A stretch of DNA of 64,000 nt from Arthrobacter sp. M4 (lineage in GTDB: Bacteria; Actinomycetota; Actinomycetes; Actinomycetales; Micrococcaceae). Both the position numbers and the translations under genes were made by a program. This document shows positions 52,149-61,006 of the stretch, piece after piece; the first letter of the stretch is position 1; the number at the start of each line of letters is the position of its first letter. The stretch covers positions 124,001-188,000 of the forward strand of contig NZ_JAIWYX010000008.1 in NCBI RefSeq assembly GCF_020251205.1, written 5' to 3'. Under the pieces are notes generated by a model. That model saw only the letters and a program-made list of their open reading frames with translations. It did no database searches and was not told where the DNA came from.

Positions 52149-52222
52149 GGCCCTGTAGCGCAGTTGGTTAGCGCGCCGCCCTGTCACGGCGGAGGTCGCG
52201 GGTTCAAGTCCCGTCAGGGTCG
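52149..52222 (+). tRNA. tRNA-Asp (GTC)
   Basis: A 74-base cloverleaf: acceptor GGCCCTG/CAGGGTC, D-arm GCGC/GCGC, anticodon loop CTGTCAC (GTC), T-arm GCGGG/CCCGT with TTCAAGT. Discriminator G73, the Asp identity base. CCA not encoded. Confidence 0.97.
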
Positions 52223-52270
52223 CTTTGATCGCCAGAAGGAATTCCGGCGGTCACGGTGACATGTCACCAC

Positions 52271-52346
52271 GGCTCTGTAGCTCAGTTGGTAGAGCGTTCG
52301 ACTGAAAATCGAAAGGTCACCGGATCGACGCCGGTCGGAGCCACCA
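52271..52346 (+). tRNA. tRNA-Phe (GAA)
   Basis: A 76-base gene including an encoded CCA: acceptor GGCTCTG/CGGAGCC, anticodon stem TTCGA/TCGAA with loop CTGAAAA (GAA), T-arm ACCGG/CCGGT. The T-loop reads ATCGACG, so position 54 is A in place of T. Confidence 0.95.
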
Positions 52347-52349
52347 GCT

Positions 52350-52375
52350 AGAACCCCTTAGAGATAAGGGGTTCT
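52350..52375 (+). terminator. Terminator of the tRNA cluster
   Basis: AGAACCCCTTA (52350-52360) and TAAGGGGTTCT (52365-52375) form an 11-bp stem with a GAGA loop, followed by TTTCTTTTCCC. Confidence 0.93.
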
Positions 52376-52508
52376 TTTCTTTTCCCGCCCTATTCACAGC
52401 CTTTGCCCGGGAGTACTCTGACCTCGACAAGCTCGAAGGAGCCTGGCCGCGGGTGTCCATAATGTGTCGAAGCGGCGAATGTGGCTCCACGGTTCATGGG
52501 GGAATTAA

Positions 52509-53078
52509 ATGAGCACTACCCTCAGCCGGCAGGGACGTCGGTCGGTATTTGTATCCTCAGCAACGCTTGCTTTGGCCATGTTGCTCACCTCCTGCGTTTT
52601 TTCCGTCCCCACCGGAAGTGCCGCAAAAACCAGCGCGCCTACCCAAAGCCAATCAACGCCGTCGCAAGCCCCGCCCAGCACCAGCGTGAAGCCAAGCACC
52701 AGCCAGCCGCCCAGCTCAGCCCCGCCGTCGTCGGGCGCGTCCGCGAGCCCAAGCCCACAGGCGACTTCCGGCACCGGCGGTCTTTACGGCGCCTTCGGAA
52801 CCAAAACCGAAGCGTGCCTCGCCGTCAGCGCCACGCTGCTCAGTCTGAGCATCCTGCCGCTTGCCGGAGCGTTCGGCGGCAAGCCGGAAGACGTAGCGAA
52901 GGCACAAGAGGAACTGGCCACGCTCCGTGACAAGGTCCCGGACGAACTGAAACCGCATTTTGCCAAGCTCGAGGCATTCACCAAGGAAGCCGGAACAGAC
53001 TTCAGCAAATACGGCACGGGTGAATACGAGGCGCTCATCAAACCGATCCAGGACTGGATGGACAAGAACTGCTCCTGA
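52509..53078 (+). CDS. Putative lipoprotein with a Ser/Pro-rich linker
   Basis: A 189-residue exported lipoprotein: signal peptide with lipobox LLTSC (Cys29), a Ser/Pro/Thr/Gln-rich linker (residues 35-85), and a helical C-terminal domain (AKAQEELATLRDKVPDELKP) with two Cys. It is directly upstream of the Asp23 operon but has its own spacing of about 100 bases. Function unknown. Confidence 0.75.
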   Translation: MSTTLSRQGRRSVFVSSATLALAMLLTSCVFSVPTGSAAKTSAPTQSQSTPSQAPPSTSVKPSTSQPPSSAPPSSGASASPSPQATSGTGGLYGAFGTKTEACLAVSATLLSLSILPLAGAFGGKPEDVAKAQEELATLRDKVPDELKPHFAKLEAFTKEAGTDFSKYGTGEYEALIKPIQDWMDKNCS

Positions 53079-53182
53079 GCAGGCTCCCAACCCGTTCGGC
53101 GCTTGCCAGCGTTCGGCGCCCGCGCGTAGCCAACGCGGCCGCCCGGCAAGCGCTAGGGTGGAAGCAAGAGAGGGGAGCGCTG

Positions 53183-53734
53183 ATGGAAAACCAGAACACC
53201 GACGCCCTGCCCGGGAACGGCCACCACACTGCGCCCGTTGAACCCGCGTTGAATGAACCTGTGCCGGTTCCGCCATCGGTCTACACAGACCTCGACACTG
53301 GTCAGCTCGCCGATGCGGGGGACGGCGTCGAGGTTGATGCCGGCGGACGAACCATCATTTCGGAGTCGGCCGTTGCCAAGGTTGCTGGAATCGCGGCGCG
53401 GTCCGTACCTGGCGTTTACTCCCTCGGCTCCGGCCCTTCGCGCGCACTTGGCGCGATTCGCGACGCCGTGGGAAGTTCGGACCACGCAGCCGGCGTTCGG
53501 GCAGAAGTGGGCGAAACCCAGGTAGCCGTCGATATCAACCTGGTGGCCGTCTACGGCAAACCCCTGCACCGCATCGCCGACGAGGTCCGCGCTGCCGTTT
53601 ACCGGGCTGTCGAGGAATTAGTGGGCCTTGAGGTCATCGAAGTGAACGTGGAAATCAATGACGTCTACGTGGCTCCGGTGCCTAAGGCCGCACCGGCCAG
53701 GCCCGCGACGTCGGAACGGGAGCCGCTGCAATGA
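53183..53734 (+). CDS. Asp23/Gls24 family envelope stress response protein
   Basis: A 183-residue protein with the Asp23 core at residues about 52-150 (GGRTIISESAVAKVAGIAARS; GETQVAVDINLVAVYGKPLH). Asp23 proteins are anchored at the membrane by AmaP and respond to alkaline or cell-wall stress. First gene of a tight five-gene operon, each overlapping the next by about 4 bases or lying close. Confidence 0.92.
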   Translation: MENQNTDALPGNGHHTAPVEPALNEPVPVPPSVYTDLDTGQLADAGDGVEVDAGGRTIISESAVAKVAGIAARSVPGVYSLGSGPSRALGAIRDAVGSSDHAAGVRAEVGETQVAVDINLVAVYGKPLHRIADEVRAAVYRAVEELVGLEVIEVNVEINDVYVAPVPKAAPARPATSEREPLQ

Positions 53735-53922
53735 ACATGACGGTTGTTGGCATATGGATGGGCGCCTTTGTGGCGTTTATGTCCTTCCGCTTTGGTTGGT
53801 GGGGATTCCTGGTTTCCCTACTTTTTATGGGCATTGGCGCACTCTTGGGCCGCGCTGCCGACGGAAAGCTGGATTTGCGCAGCGTCCTTGACGCGCTGAC
53901 GGGCCGGCGCTCTTCGTCATGA
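53731..53922 (+). CDS. Small membrane protein (DUF2273-like)
   Basis: A 63-residue protein with two membrane helices (WMGAFVAFMSFRFGWWGFLV and SLLFMGIGALLG). DUF2273 proteins accompany Asp23/AmaP and are needed for membrane anchoring in some Firmicutes. ATGA overlaps on both sides show translational coupling. Confidence 0.82.
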   Translation: MNMTVVGIWMGAFVAFMSFRFGWWGFLVSLLFMGIGALLGRAADGKLDLRSVLDALTGRRSSS

Positions 53923-54302
53923 CCGGAACAGCTGAGGCCGCTACTGGGGGTCCGGTCCTGGCTGGGCACAACAGGATCAGCACGCAGGCCCTCACATCCC
54001 TGGCACAAACTGTGGCTGCCGAGGCGCTGGGCGTCCTTCCGCATGACGTCCGTGCAGACTGGTCTGATGACAATGGGCTCCTGGCACTGTCCATCGCAGC
54101 CCCCATCCGCGTCCCGTCGCTGACCGCCGTGCTCCGTGATCCTGCCCGCGCACACGCATTCGGCGGATCCGTATGGGATCGAGCCGTGGCCGCGAAGTCC
54201 GTCATCCTCAAGCGGGTAACAGAACTCAGCGGTTCCCAGCTGAGCCGCGTGGATATCCGCATCAGTGGTGCCCGCGTCACCGAAGGAGGCCGTGTGTTAT
54301 GA
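53919..54302 (+). CDS. Asp23-operon protein, hypothetical
   Basis: A 127-residue soluble protein with an Asp23-like pattern of two short strands and helices (STQALTSLAQTVAAEALGVL; SQLSRVDIRISGARVTEGG). It may be a second, diverged Asp23-type unit. Overlaps the gene before it by 4 bases. Confidence 0.65.
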   Translation: MTGTAEAATGGPVLAGHNRISTQALTSLAQTVAAEALGVLPHDVRADWSDDNGLLALSIAAPIRVPSLTAVLRDPARAHAFGGSVWDRAVAAKSVILKRVTELSGSQLSRVDIRISGARVTEGGRVL

Positions 54303-54315
54303 GCGAGGGCGCCCC

Positions 54316-54993
54316 ATGAACAGGCATACCGCCGATCCTGTTTCCAACGATTTCTCTGACAGTCCGGCAGGGTACAGTGCCCCCGAACTCTCGCCGGACG
54401 CTGGCGAGTTCCGCCCCGATGCCCCCCGTATGAGTCGAATCCTCCACCGCGAGACTCATTCCTCGCGCGCAGGCATCGCAGCCCTCGCGGCGATCCTGGT
54501 CATTGGTTTTTGCGTCTACGCCCTGCTCGAGTCCGGCGTCCATGCCGTCGGCCAGCCGGCCTGGCTGATTGATCCCCAGACCGCTGCCGAGCGGATTACC
54601 GCGTTGCCGCAGGGCATTCCGCCGCTCCTGCTCGGAGCCGCAGGCGCAGTAGTGGCAATGGTTGGGTTGTTCTTTTTCCTCAACGCCATATTGCCTGGCC
54701 GCCGCGCCCGCCATGTCCTAAGGAACGCGCGGGTGGCGGTAGTGGTTGATGACGAAGTCATTGCCGCGTCGTTGGCACGGAGGGCCCGAGTGGCCGCCAA
54801 CGTCACGCAGGAACAGGTCATGGTTGTGGTGTCTCAAAACCTGGTTGTGGTGAACGTGCGCCCAACGTCCGGCATTCCAATCCGTAGTGAACTGATCCGG
54901 GCGGCAGTGGAAGATGAATTGGAGTCGATGGACCTGACGCCCCGACCTGAAGTCCGCGTCAACCTTGCCGAGACGGGGGTGATCGGCGCATGA
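54316..54993 (+). CDS. DUF6286 domain-containing membrane protein
   Basis: A 225-residue protein with two membrane helices (residues about 47-67 and 105-130). The cytoplasmic C-terminal half (NARVAVVVDDEVIAASLARRA, then ARVAANVTQEQVMVVVSQNL) matches DUF6286. ATG 54316 is chosen; an upstream GTG is possible. It overlaps the next gene by 4 bases. Confidence 0.8.
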   Translation: MNRHTADPVSNDFSDSPAGYSAPELSPDAGEFRPDAPRMSRILHRETHSSRAGIAALAAILVIGFCVYALLESGVHAVGQPAWLIDPQTAAERITALPQGIPPLLLGAAGAVVAMVGLFFFLNAILPGRRARHVLRNARVAVVVDDEVIAASLARRARVAANVTQEQVMVVVSQNLVVVNVRPTSGIPIRSELIRAAVEDELESMDLTPRPEVRVNLAETGVIGA

Positions 54994-55601
54994 ACGGCAC
55001 TCCGCGCCTGCTCAACAGGATCCTGATCGGCATCCTGGGCCTGAAGCTCCTGGCCATTGGAGTCCTGCTGGCACTGCTGGCCACGGTTCCCGCTGTTGGC
55101 ACGTGGTGGCACGGGTGGTCCGGAGCCGCGTGGTCCGCGATGCAGGGTGCGTTTGACCGCACCCGCTTCCCTGGCCGTTCGGAAAGCTGGCTGTGGATTG
55201 TGGCGGCCGCTGTGTTGGTGCTGCTGATCGTACTGATGATCGCCTGGGTGGCACAGCAGGGCAAAGGACGCGTGAGTGTCCTTGTGGCGGATGACGACGA
55301 CGGCGACGTGCCTGGCGACGTGCGCATCGGCGGGATGCTTGCCGAGCAGGCGCTGCGGAGCGCCCTGGCGGAGCGAACGGACCTGATGGGCTCTGCCGTG
55401 TGGACTTATGAGGTCAAGGGAACCCCCGGCCTCCGCGTGCGTATTGAGCCTCGCCAAGGCGTGGCCCCCCACGCGCTGGCTGACGACGTCGGACGGTTGG
55501 TTGAAGCGCTTGACGCTGTCACCGGCAAGCGGACGCCGGTTTTGCTGCACATAGCCTCCGGCACGCGTGCACGGTTCACCCGGGCGGAGCGGGTTCGCTG
55601 A
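54990..55601 (+). CDS. AmaP-like membrane anchor of the Asp23 operon
   Basis: A 203-residue protein with two helices (RILIGILGLKLLAIGVLLAL and SWLWIVAAAVLVLLIVLMIA) followed by a cytoplasmic domain. The layout resembles AmaP, which tethers Asp23 to the membrane. Last gene of the operon, before a 19-bp terminator. Confidence 0.8.
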   Translation: MNGTPRLLNRILIGILGLKLLAIGVLLALLATVPAVGTWWHGWSGAAWSAMQGAFDRTRFPGRSESWLWIVAAAVLVLLIVLMIAWVAQQGKGRVSVLVADDDDGDVPGDVRIGGMLAEQALRSALAERTDLMGSAVWTYEVKGTPGLRVRIEPRQGVAPHALADDVGRLVEALDAVTGKRTPVLLHIASGTRARFTRAERVR

Positions 55602-55614
55602 ATTCCCAAAAAAC

Positions 55615-55658
55615 ATAAAGGTATGGCTCGGGCTTGAGGGCCCGAGCCATACCTTTAT
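55615..55658. terminator. 19-bp bidirectional terminator
   Basis: ATAAAGGTATGGCTCGGGC (55615-55633) and its exact inverse (55640-55658) with a 6-base loop. A-rich before and T-rich after (TTTCTT) allow it to end both the Asp23 operon and the convergent glucosidase gene. Confidence 0.95.
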
Positions 55659-55677
55659 TTCTTATCAAGCGTTGTGA

Positions 55678-57609
55678 TTAGTGTCCCTGCACCAAATACG
55701 CCGATGCGTCCGGGGCCAACCAGGCGACGCCGTCCATTTCGACTACCGCATCCGGGCTGCTGGCCAGCGCCACATCGTATCCGTCCGGAAGGACAGCGGC
55801 CTCGGCGCCCGTGTTGGCGAGCACCAGCACGTCGCCGTTGAGGAATGCCAGCACGCCGTGTGAGGGGTTGTGGCCTTCGGCCCACTCGAAAGTGCCGGAT
55901 CCGAGTTGATGGGCCCGGCGGAACTTGAGTGCCGCGCGGTACAGCTCCAGCGTGGAACCAGCCACGCCCGCCTGCCGGTCCTCTGCGTAGTCGCCGAAAG
56001 ACGCCGGTTGCGGCAGCCACGGTTCCGATGCAGCCCGACCAACGGTGCCGGCGTCGAAGGTCTCCGCGAAACCGAAACCGGGCGCGTCAGCATTCCACGG
56101 GAGGGGCACGCGGCAGCCGTCCCGGCCACGCTCTACGCCCTTGGTACGGAAGAATGTGGGGTCCTGGCGCACCTCGTTGGGGAGTGTGGTGTGCTCGGGG
56201 AGGCCCAGTTCCTCGCCTTGGTATACGTAGGCCGAACCGGGCAGCGCCAGGGAAACCATGCTGGCGGCCCGAGCCCTGGCCAGGCCTAGTGCCTCGTCCG
56301 GTTGCTCATCTTCGGAACCGATGCCCTTGGGGAAGGTGGTGGGGTCCTTGAGCCCAAAGCGGCTCGCGTGCCGGACCGTGTCGTGGTTGCTGAGCACCCA
56401 CGTGCAGGGCGCGCCGACCGTCGCCGCAGCCAGGAGGGACTCCTCGATGGCGTCGGAGAGCCGCTGCGCATCCCAACCCGCCAGAAGGAAGTCGAAGTTG
56501 AAGGCCTGCTGCATCTCGTCCTCGCGGACGTAGCGAGCCAGCCGTTCCGCCGGCTCAACCCAGGCCTCGGCAACCAACATTCTGTCGCCGTCGTACCCGG
56601 ACAGCAGGCGGTTCCAGTCCCGGTAAATCTCGTGGACGCCGTCCTGGTCGAAGAACGGCGACGGCGGATCCAGCGGCGGCTTGCTCCGGTGCTTTTCCTC
56701 GTTTGAGTCCGCGGAGTCGGCTGACTCGGCTGATCCGGACGTGGCAGCGAAGGCGGGCTGGCCGCCGTCGGGCATTTCTGCCGAGTCGCCCTCAAGTACA
56801 AGACCGTGCTCGTGGGCGGTGTGGGGCTCCTGCGCCTCAGTGTGCGCGCCCGGAGGGGGCACATGGGTGTCGCCCTCCACCATGGCGGCGGCGCCCTCCC
56901 AGTCCGGGAGGCCTTCCTCCTTGATCATGCCGTGGGCTACGTCCACGCGGAATCCGTCCACGCCGCGGTCCAGCCAGAAGCGCATCACTGAGCGCATCTC
57001 CTCCCAAACCTCCGGATTTTCCCAGTTGAGGTCCGGTTGTTTGGTGTCGAAGAGGTGCAAGTACCACTCGCCCTGCGTACCGTCGGCTTCGGTCACGCGA
57101 GTCCAGCCTGCACCGCCAAAGATGGACTTCCAGTTGTTCGGCGGCAGGGCGCCGTCTCCAGCTCCCGGCGAGGAGTCCTTGCCGGGACGGAACATATAAC
57201 GGGCCCGTGCCGCGGAGCCGCGTTCTGCGCCGAGGGCTTCCTGGAACCAGGCATGCTCATCGGACGTGTGGTTGGGCACCAGGTCCACGATGACTTTCAG
57301 TCCAAGTTCGTGAGCTTTCTGCAACATTGCGTCGAAGTCTTCCAGGGCGCCAAAACGCGGGTCCACGGAACGGTAATCCGCCACGTCGTAGCCGGCATCA
57401 GCCTGGGGCGAGGTGTAGAAGGGGGAGAGCCAGACGGCGTCGACGCCCAGCGCCCGCAAGTAGTGGAGGCGGGCTGTGATGCCTTTCAAATCACCCATTC
57501 CGTCGCCATTTCCGTCCGCGAAGCTGCGGGGATAAATCTGGTAAACGACGGCGTGTGCCCACCATGCAGGGTTGCTGGAACCAGGGGTTGGAAGTGGGGA
57601 AGGAGCCAC
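55678..57609 (-). CDS. Alpha-glucosidase/alpha-amylase family GH13 with an internal insertion
   Basis: A 643-residue GH13 enzyme. The barrel starts WWAHAVVYQIYPRSFADGNG. The catalytic Asp223 is in GFRVDVAHG, the acid/base Glu348 in VAEAWVEP, and the transition-state Asp410 in SNHDTVRH. Residues about 238-318 hold an 80-residue acidic, Ser/Asp-rich insertion (GSAESADSADSNEEKHR) not typical of the family. Likely cytoplasmic; probably splits maltose, trehalose or isomaltose-type sugars brought in by the adjacent importer. GTG start with AAAGGA. Divergent from the importer. Confidence 0.9.
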   Translation of the reverse strand: MAPSPLPTPGSSNPAWWAHAVVYQIYPRSFADGNGDGMGDLKGITARLHYLRALGVDAVWLSPFYTSPQADAGYDVADYRSVDPRFGALEDFDAMLQKAHELGLKVIVDLVPNHTSDEHAWFQEALGAERGSAARARYMFRPGKDSSPGAGDGALPPNNWKSIFGGAGWTRVTEADGTQGEWYLHLFDTKQPDLNWENPEVWEEMRSVMRFWLDRGVDGFRVDVAHGMIKEEGLPDWEGAAAMVEGDTHVPPPGAHTEAQEPHTAHEHGLVLEGDSAEMPDGGQPAFAATSGSAESADSADSNEEKHRSKPPLDPPSPFFDQDGVHEIYRDWNRLLSGYDGDRMLVAEAWVEPAERLARYVREDEMQQAFNFDFLLAGWDAQRLSDAIEESLLAAATVGAPCTWVLSNHDTVRHASRFGLKDPTTFPKGIGSEDEQPDEALGLARARAASMVSLALPGSAYVYQGEELGLPEHTTLPNEVRQDPTFFRTKGVERGRDGCRVPLPWNADAPGFGFAETFDAGTVGRAASEPWLPQPASFGDYAEDRQAGVAGSTLELYRAALKFRRAHQLGSGTFEWAEGHNPSHGVLAFLNGDVLVLANTGAEAAVLPDGYDVALASSPDAVVEMDGVAWLAPDASAYLVQGH

Positions 57610-57634
57610 CGTGATCCTTTCGGTTACATTTTGA

Positions 57635-57648
57635 TGTAAACGCTTGCA
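57635..57648. promoter_or_regulatory. CRE/LacI-type operator in the divergent promoter
   Basis: TGTAAACGCTTGCA fits the LacI/CcpA consensus TGWAANCGNTTNCA. It lies between the glucosidase and the binding-protein gene, where the LacI regulator at 61453 would control both. The single copy suggests one main operator. Confidence 0.75.
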
Positions 57649-57737
57649 TTCTCGCCCGCAACGTTACTAGTGTGAGGCTCACCACATCAACCGCATCGCG
57701 GAATTTTCTGCTTTTCGCTCATCGAGGAGTTTCCAGC

Positions 57738-59021
57738 ATGAAATCCAACAAGTTCCTTCTTCCGGCCGCTGTTGCCGGGGTTCTTGCTATGACGCTGTCC
57801 GCCTGTGGCGGCGGCGGTGGTGGCAGCACCGCCACTGGAGGAGGTGACGCCGCAGCCAACCTCGACGGACGCGGCCCCATCACCTACGTGCAGGGCAAGG
57901 ACAACTCCAACGTCGTACGTCCGCTCATCGAAAAGTGGAACGCGGCGCACCCGAACGAGAAGGTGACCTTCAAGGAGCAATCGGACAAGGCAGACCAGCA
58001 GCACGATGACCTCGTGCAGAACCTCCAGGCAAAGAACCCGAACTACGACGTCATGAGCGTGGACCTGATTTGGGTTGCCGAATTCGCAGCCAAGGGCTGG
58101 CTGCAGCCACTCAAGGACAAGACGGCAGTTCCGACCACCGGCATGCTGGAATCGACGGTCAAGAGCTCCACCTACAACGGCACACTCTACGCAGTCCCGC
58201 AGAGCTCTGACGGCGGCATCCTTTACTACCGCAAGGACCTCGTCCAGACGCCCCCCAAGACGTGGGACGAAATGATGAGCATGTGCTCCATCGCCAAGCA
58301 GAACAACATCGGCTGCTACGCCGGCCAATACCAGAAGTACGAGGGCCTCACGGTTAACGTCGCGGAGGCCATCAACTCCTTCGGCGGCAAGATCGTAGAC
58401 GATTCCGGCAAGGCAGTGGTCAAGTCCGACGCGGCAAAGACGGGCCTCAGCAAGCTTGTTGACGCCTACAAGGCTGGGAACATTCCCACCGAGGCCATCA
58501 CTTTCCAGGAAGAACAGGGCCGCATGGCGTTTGAAGACGGCAAGCTCCTCTTCCACCGGAACTGGCCATACGTGTACAACCTGGCCAAGACTGACGGTTC
58601 CTCCAAGGTGAAGGACACCTTCGCAATGGCTCCGCTTCCGGGCCAGAGCGGACCGGGTGCTTCTTCGCTTGGTGGCCACAACATCGCCATGAGCGTGTAC
58701 TCGAAGAACAAGGCAACGGTCACGGACTTCATCAAGTTCATCGCCAGCGAAGAGACCCAGCGCTTCTACGCCACCCAGGGCTCCCTTGCACCGGTGCTGA
58801 GCAAGCTGTATGACGACCAGGAACTCGTTTCCAAGCTCCCCTACCTGCCAGTCCTGAAGACGTCCATCCAGAACGCAGTGCCGCGCCCCGTGACCCCGTT
58901 CTACCCGGCCGTCACCAAGGCAATCCAGGATAACGGCTACGCAGCGATCAAGGGCGAGAAGACGGTGGACGCCGCACTGAACGATATGCAGTCGGCAATG
59001 GAAGCCGCCGGAGCAAAGTAG
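57738..59021 (+). CDS. Extracellular solute-binding protein of a disaccharide ABC importer
   Basis: A 427-residue lipoprotein (lipobox LSAC, Cys23) of the SBP family 1. Mature part with the ligand-lobes ITYVQGKDNSNVVRPLIEKW and FHRNWPYVYNLAK. Context with an alpha-glucosidase points to trehalose, maltose or a related alpha-glucoside. ATG 57738 has GAGGAG at 57724. A hairpin separates it from the permease genes, typical for higher binding-protein levels. Confidence 0.92.
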   Translation: MKSNKFLLPAAVAGVLAMTLSACGGGGGGSTATGGGDAAANLDGRGPITYVQGKDNSNVVRPLIEKWNAAHPNEKVTFKEQSDKADQQHDDLVQNLQAKNPNYDVMSVDLIWVAEFAAKGWLQPLKDKTAVPTTGMLESTVKSSTYNGTLYAVPQSSDGGILYYRKDLVQTPPKTWDEMMSMCSIAKQNNIGCYAGQYQKYEGLTVNVAEAINSFGGKIVDDSGKAVVKSDAAKTGLSKLVDAYKAGNIPTEAITFQEEQGRMAFEDGKLLFHRNWPYVYNLAKTDGSSKVKDTFAMAPLPGQSGPGASSLGGHNIAMSVYSKNKATVTDFIKFIASEETQRFYATQGSLAPVLSKLYDDQELVSKLPYLPVLKTSIQNAVPRPVTPFYPAVTKAIQDNGYAAIKGEKTVDAALNDMQSAMEAAGAK

Positions 59022-59030
59022 CAGGAGCCT

Positions 59031-59091
59031 GGCCGTGGCCCGGTACCCCTTTCCCAGGAATGGATAGGGGGCTGGGACCGCGGCCACGGCC
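59031..59091 (+). other. Intergenic mRNA hairpin after the binding-protein gene
   Basis: GGCCGTGGCC (59031-59040) and GGCCACGGCC (59082-59091) pair over 10 bases. An inner pairing (CCCCT/AGGGG, CGGT/ACCG) extends the stem. No T-run. Likely stabilises the upstream mRNA to raise binding-protein output. Confidence 0.6.
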
Positions 59092-59109
59092 CGGCTGACA
59101 GGAGTCACC

Positions 59110-60117
59110 ATGTCAACAGAACTTCAAAAACCCCAGACCGCAGTGACCGCCCCCAGCGGCCACCGTATGCCGGGCCGCGAGAGTGCGGACCGGAAGCAGG
59201 TGACGCAAGGGAGATGGGCCTACACGCTCCTCACGCCGACGCTGGTCCTGCTGGCGGTCGTCATTATCTACCCCGTGGTCAATGCCATCATCATGTCCTT
59301 CCAGAAGGACTCCGGCCTTGACCCTGCCACGGGCTTCTTCTCCGAAGGCGGTCCCGCAGGCGTCGACAACTACACGCACTGGATCCTGCAGCAGTGTGGC
59401 GGCGCGGCCTGCCCGCCGGGCACCCTGGGTGCGCAGTTCTGGAACTCCATGGCCACCACGTTCTTCTTCACCATCGTCACGGTGGCGCTGGAGACGGTGC
59501 TCGGCTTCTGGATGGCCGTGATCATGGCCCGCACGTTCCGTGGCCGGAGCCTGATCCGTGCAGCCGTGCTGGTGCCGTGGGCCATCCCCACCGCCGTTAC
59601 GGCCAAGCTCTGGTTCTTCATCTTCGCTTTTGAAGGCATCGCCAACAAGCTGTTCAATACCCAGATCCTCTGGACCGGTTCCGAATGGCCGGCCAAGTGG
59701 GCCATCGTAATTTCGGACGTTTGGAAGACCACGCCGTTCATGGCGCTGCTGATCCTTGCGGGCCTCCAGCTCATTCCTGACGAGGTCTACGAGGCAGCCA
59801 AGGTGGACGGCGCGTCCGCGTGGCAGCGCTTCACGCAGATCACCCTCCCGTTGGTGAAGCCCGCCCTCATGGTTGCCATCCTGTTCCGCGTCCTGGACGC
59901 ACTGCGTATGTACGACCTTCCCGCCATCATGACGGCCGGCGCCAACAACACGTCGACGCTGTCCATCCTGGTGGTCGACCAGATCAGGCAAGGCTTCAAT
60001 ACGGCGGCAGCGTTGTCGACTATCACATTCATAGTCATCTTCCTGGTGGCATTCATCTTCGTCCGCTTCCTCGGCGCCAATGCCGTAGCGGCGGCCGGCA
60101 CCGGAAAGGCCAAGTGA
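59110..60117 (+). CDS. Carbohydrate ABC transporter permease (MalF-like)
   Basis: A 335-residue permease with six helices. The cytoplasmic EAA loop EVYEAAKVDGASAWQRFTQI lies near residue 220. It pairs with the next permease. No ATPase is in the cluster, so it must use a shared MsiK-type ATPase coded elsewhere, as is common in Actinobacteria (inference). Confidence 0.93.
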   Translation: MSTELQKPQTAVTAPSGHRMPGRESADRKQVTQGRWAYTLLTPTLVLLAVVIIYPVVNAIIMSFQKDSGLDPATGFFSEGGPAGVDNYTHWILQQCGGAACPPGTLGAQFWNSMATTFFFTIVTVALETVLGFWMAVIMARTFRGRSLIRAAVLVPWAIPTAVTAKLWFFIFAFEGIANKLFNTQILWTGSEWPAKWAIVISDVWKTTPFMALLILAGLQLIPDEVYEAAKVDGASAWQRFTQITLPLVKPALMVAILFRVLDALRMYDLPAIMTAGANNTSTLSILVVDQIRQGFNTAAALSTITFIVIFLVAFIFVRFLGANAVAAAGTGKAK

Positions 60118-60118
60118 C

Positions 60119-61006
60119 ATGGCTACTGCAACCGCTACCCCTACGCGCCACACCGCTGAACCTGCCGTGCGCAAGAGGCCTTATGACTGGGGCCAGTTCC
60201 GCACCTACATCAGCGCCGCCATCATCCTGATCTGGTGCCTCGCTCCGTTCTACTGGATGATCGTCACAGCGTTCCGAGACGTCGGCTATACCTTCGACAA
60301 CACACCTTTCTTCAACCACGTGAGCCTGGACAACTTCAGGACGGTGTTCGATGAGAGCCTTGGCAACCACTTTGGACTGAACCTGGTCAACAGCCTCTTT
60401 GTCGCGGCGGTGACAACCATCGTGGCCTTGGTTGTGGGTGTGTTCGCAGCCTACGCACTGGCACGGCTCAACTTCCGCTTCAAGTTCGCCGTGATGGGCT
60501 TTATCCTGGGCGCCTCCATGTTCCCGGGCGTTGCCTTGGTGACCCCGCTGTTCCAGCTCTTCACCAACATCGGCTGGATGGGTACCTACCAGGCCCTGAT
60601 CATTCCGAACATTTCCTTTGTGCTGCCGCTGACGGTTTACACGCTGACCTCCTTCTTCCGCGAGATGCCGTGGGAGCTTGAGGAATCCGCCCGTATTGAC
60701 GGCTGCACCCAGGGACAGGCGTTCCGGAAGGTCATCCTGCCCCTCGCGGCACCGGCCACCTTCACCACGGCCATCCTGGCGTTCATCGCGGCTTGGAACG
60801 AATTCCTTATCGCGAGCCAGCTGTCCAACGACGCAACCCGTACGGTCACCGTGGCCATCGCGTACTTCGCAGGTGCCCAGGCCCACCAGGAGCCGTACAC
60901 GGCAGTTATGGCTGCGGGCACCATCGTCACCATCCCGTTGGTGATCCTGGTGCTGGTGTTCCAGCGCAAGATCGTTGCCGGTCTCACTGCGGGTGCCGTC
61001 AAGTGA
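60119..61006 (+). CDS. Carbohydrate ABC transporter permease (MalG-like)
   Basis: A 295-residue second permease with six helices and EAA motif ELEESARIDGCTQGQAFRKV near residue 190. One base after the first permease. Its stop overlaps the next small gene (GTGA). Confidence 0.93.
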   Translation: MATATATPTRHTAEPAVRKRPYDWGQFRTYISAAIILIWCLAPFYWMIVTAFRDVGYTFDNTPFFNHVSLDNFRTVFDESLGNHFGLNLVNSLFVAAVTTIVALVVGVFAAYALARLNFRFKFAVMGFILGASMFPGVALVTPLFQLFTNIGWMGTYQALIIPNISFVLPLTVYTLTSFFREMPWELEESARIDGCTQGQAFRKVILPLAAPATFTTAILAFIAAWNEFLIASQLSNDATRTVTVAIAYFAGAQAHQEPYTAVMAAGTIVTIPLVILVLVFQRKIVAGLTAGAVK

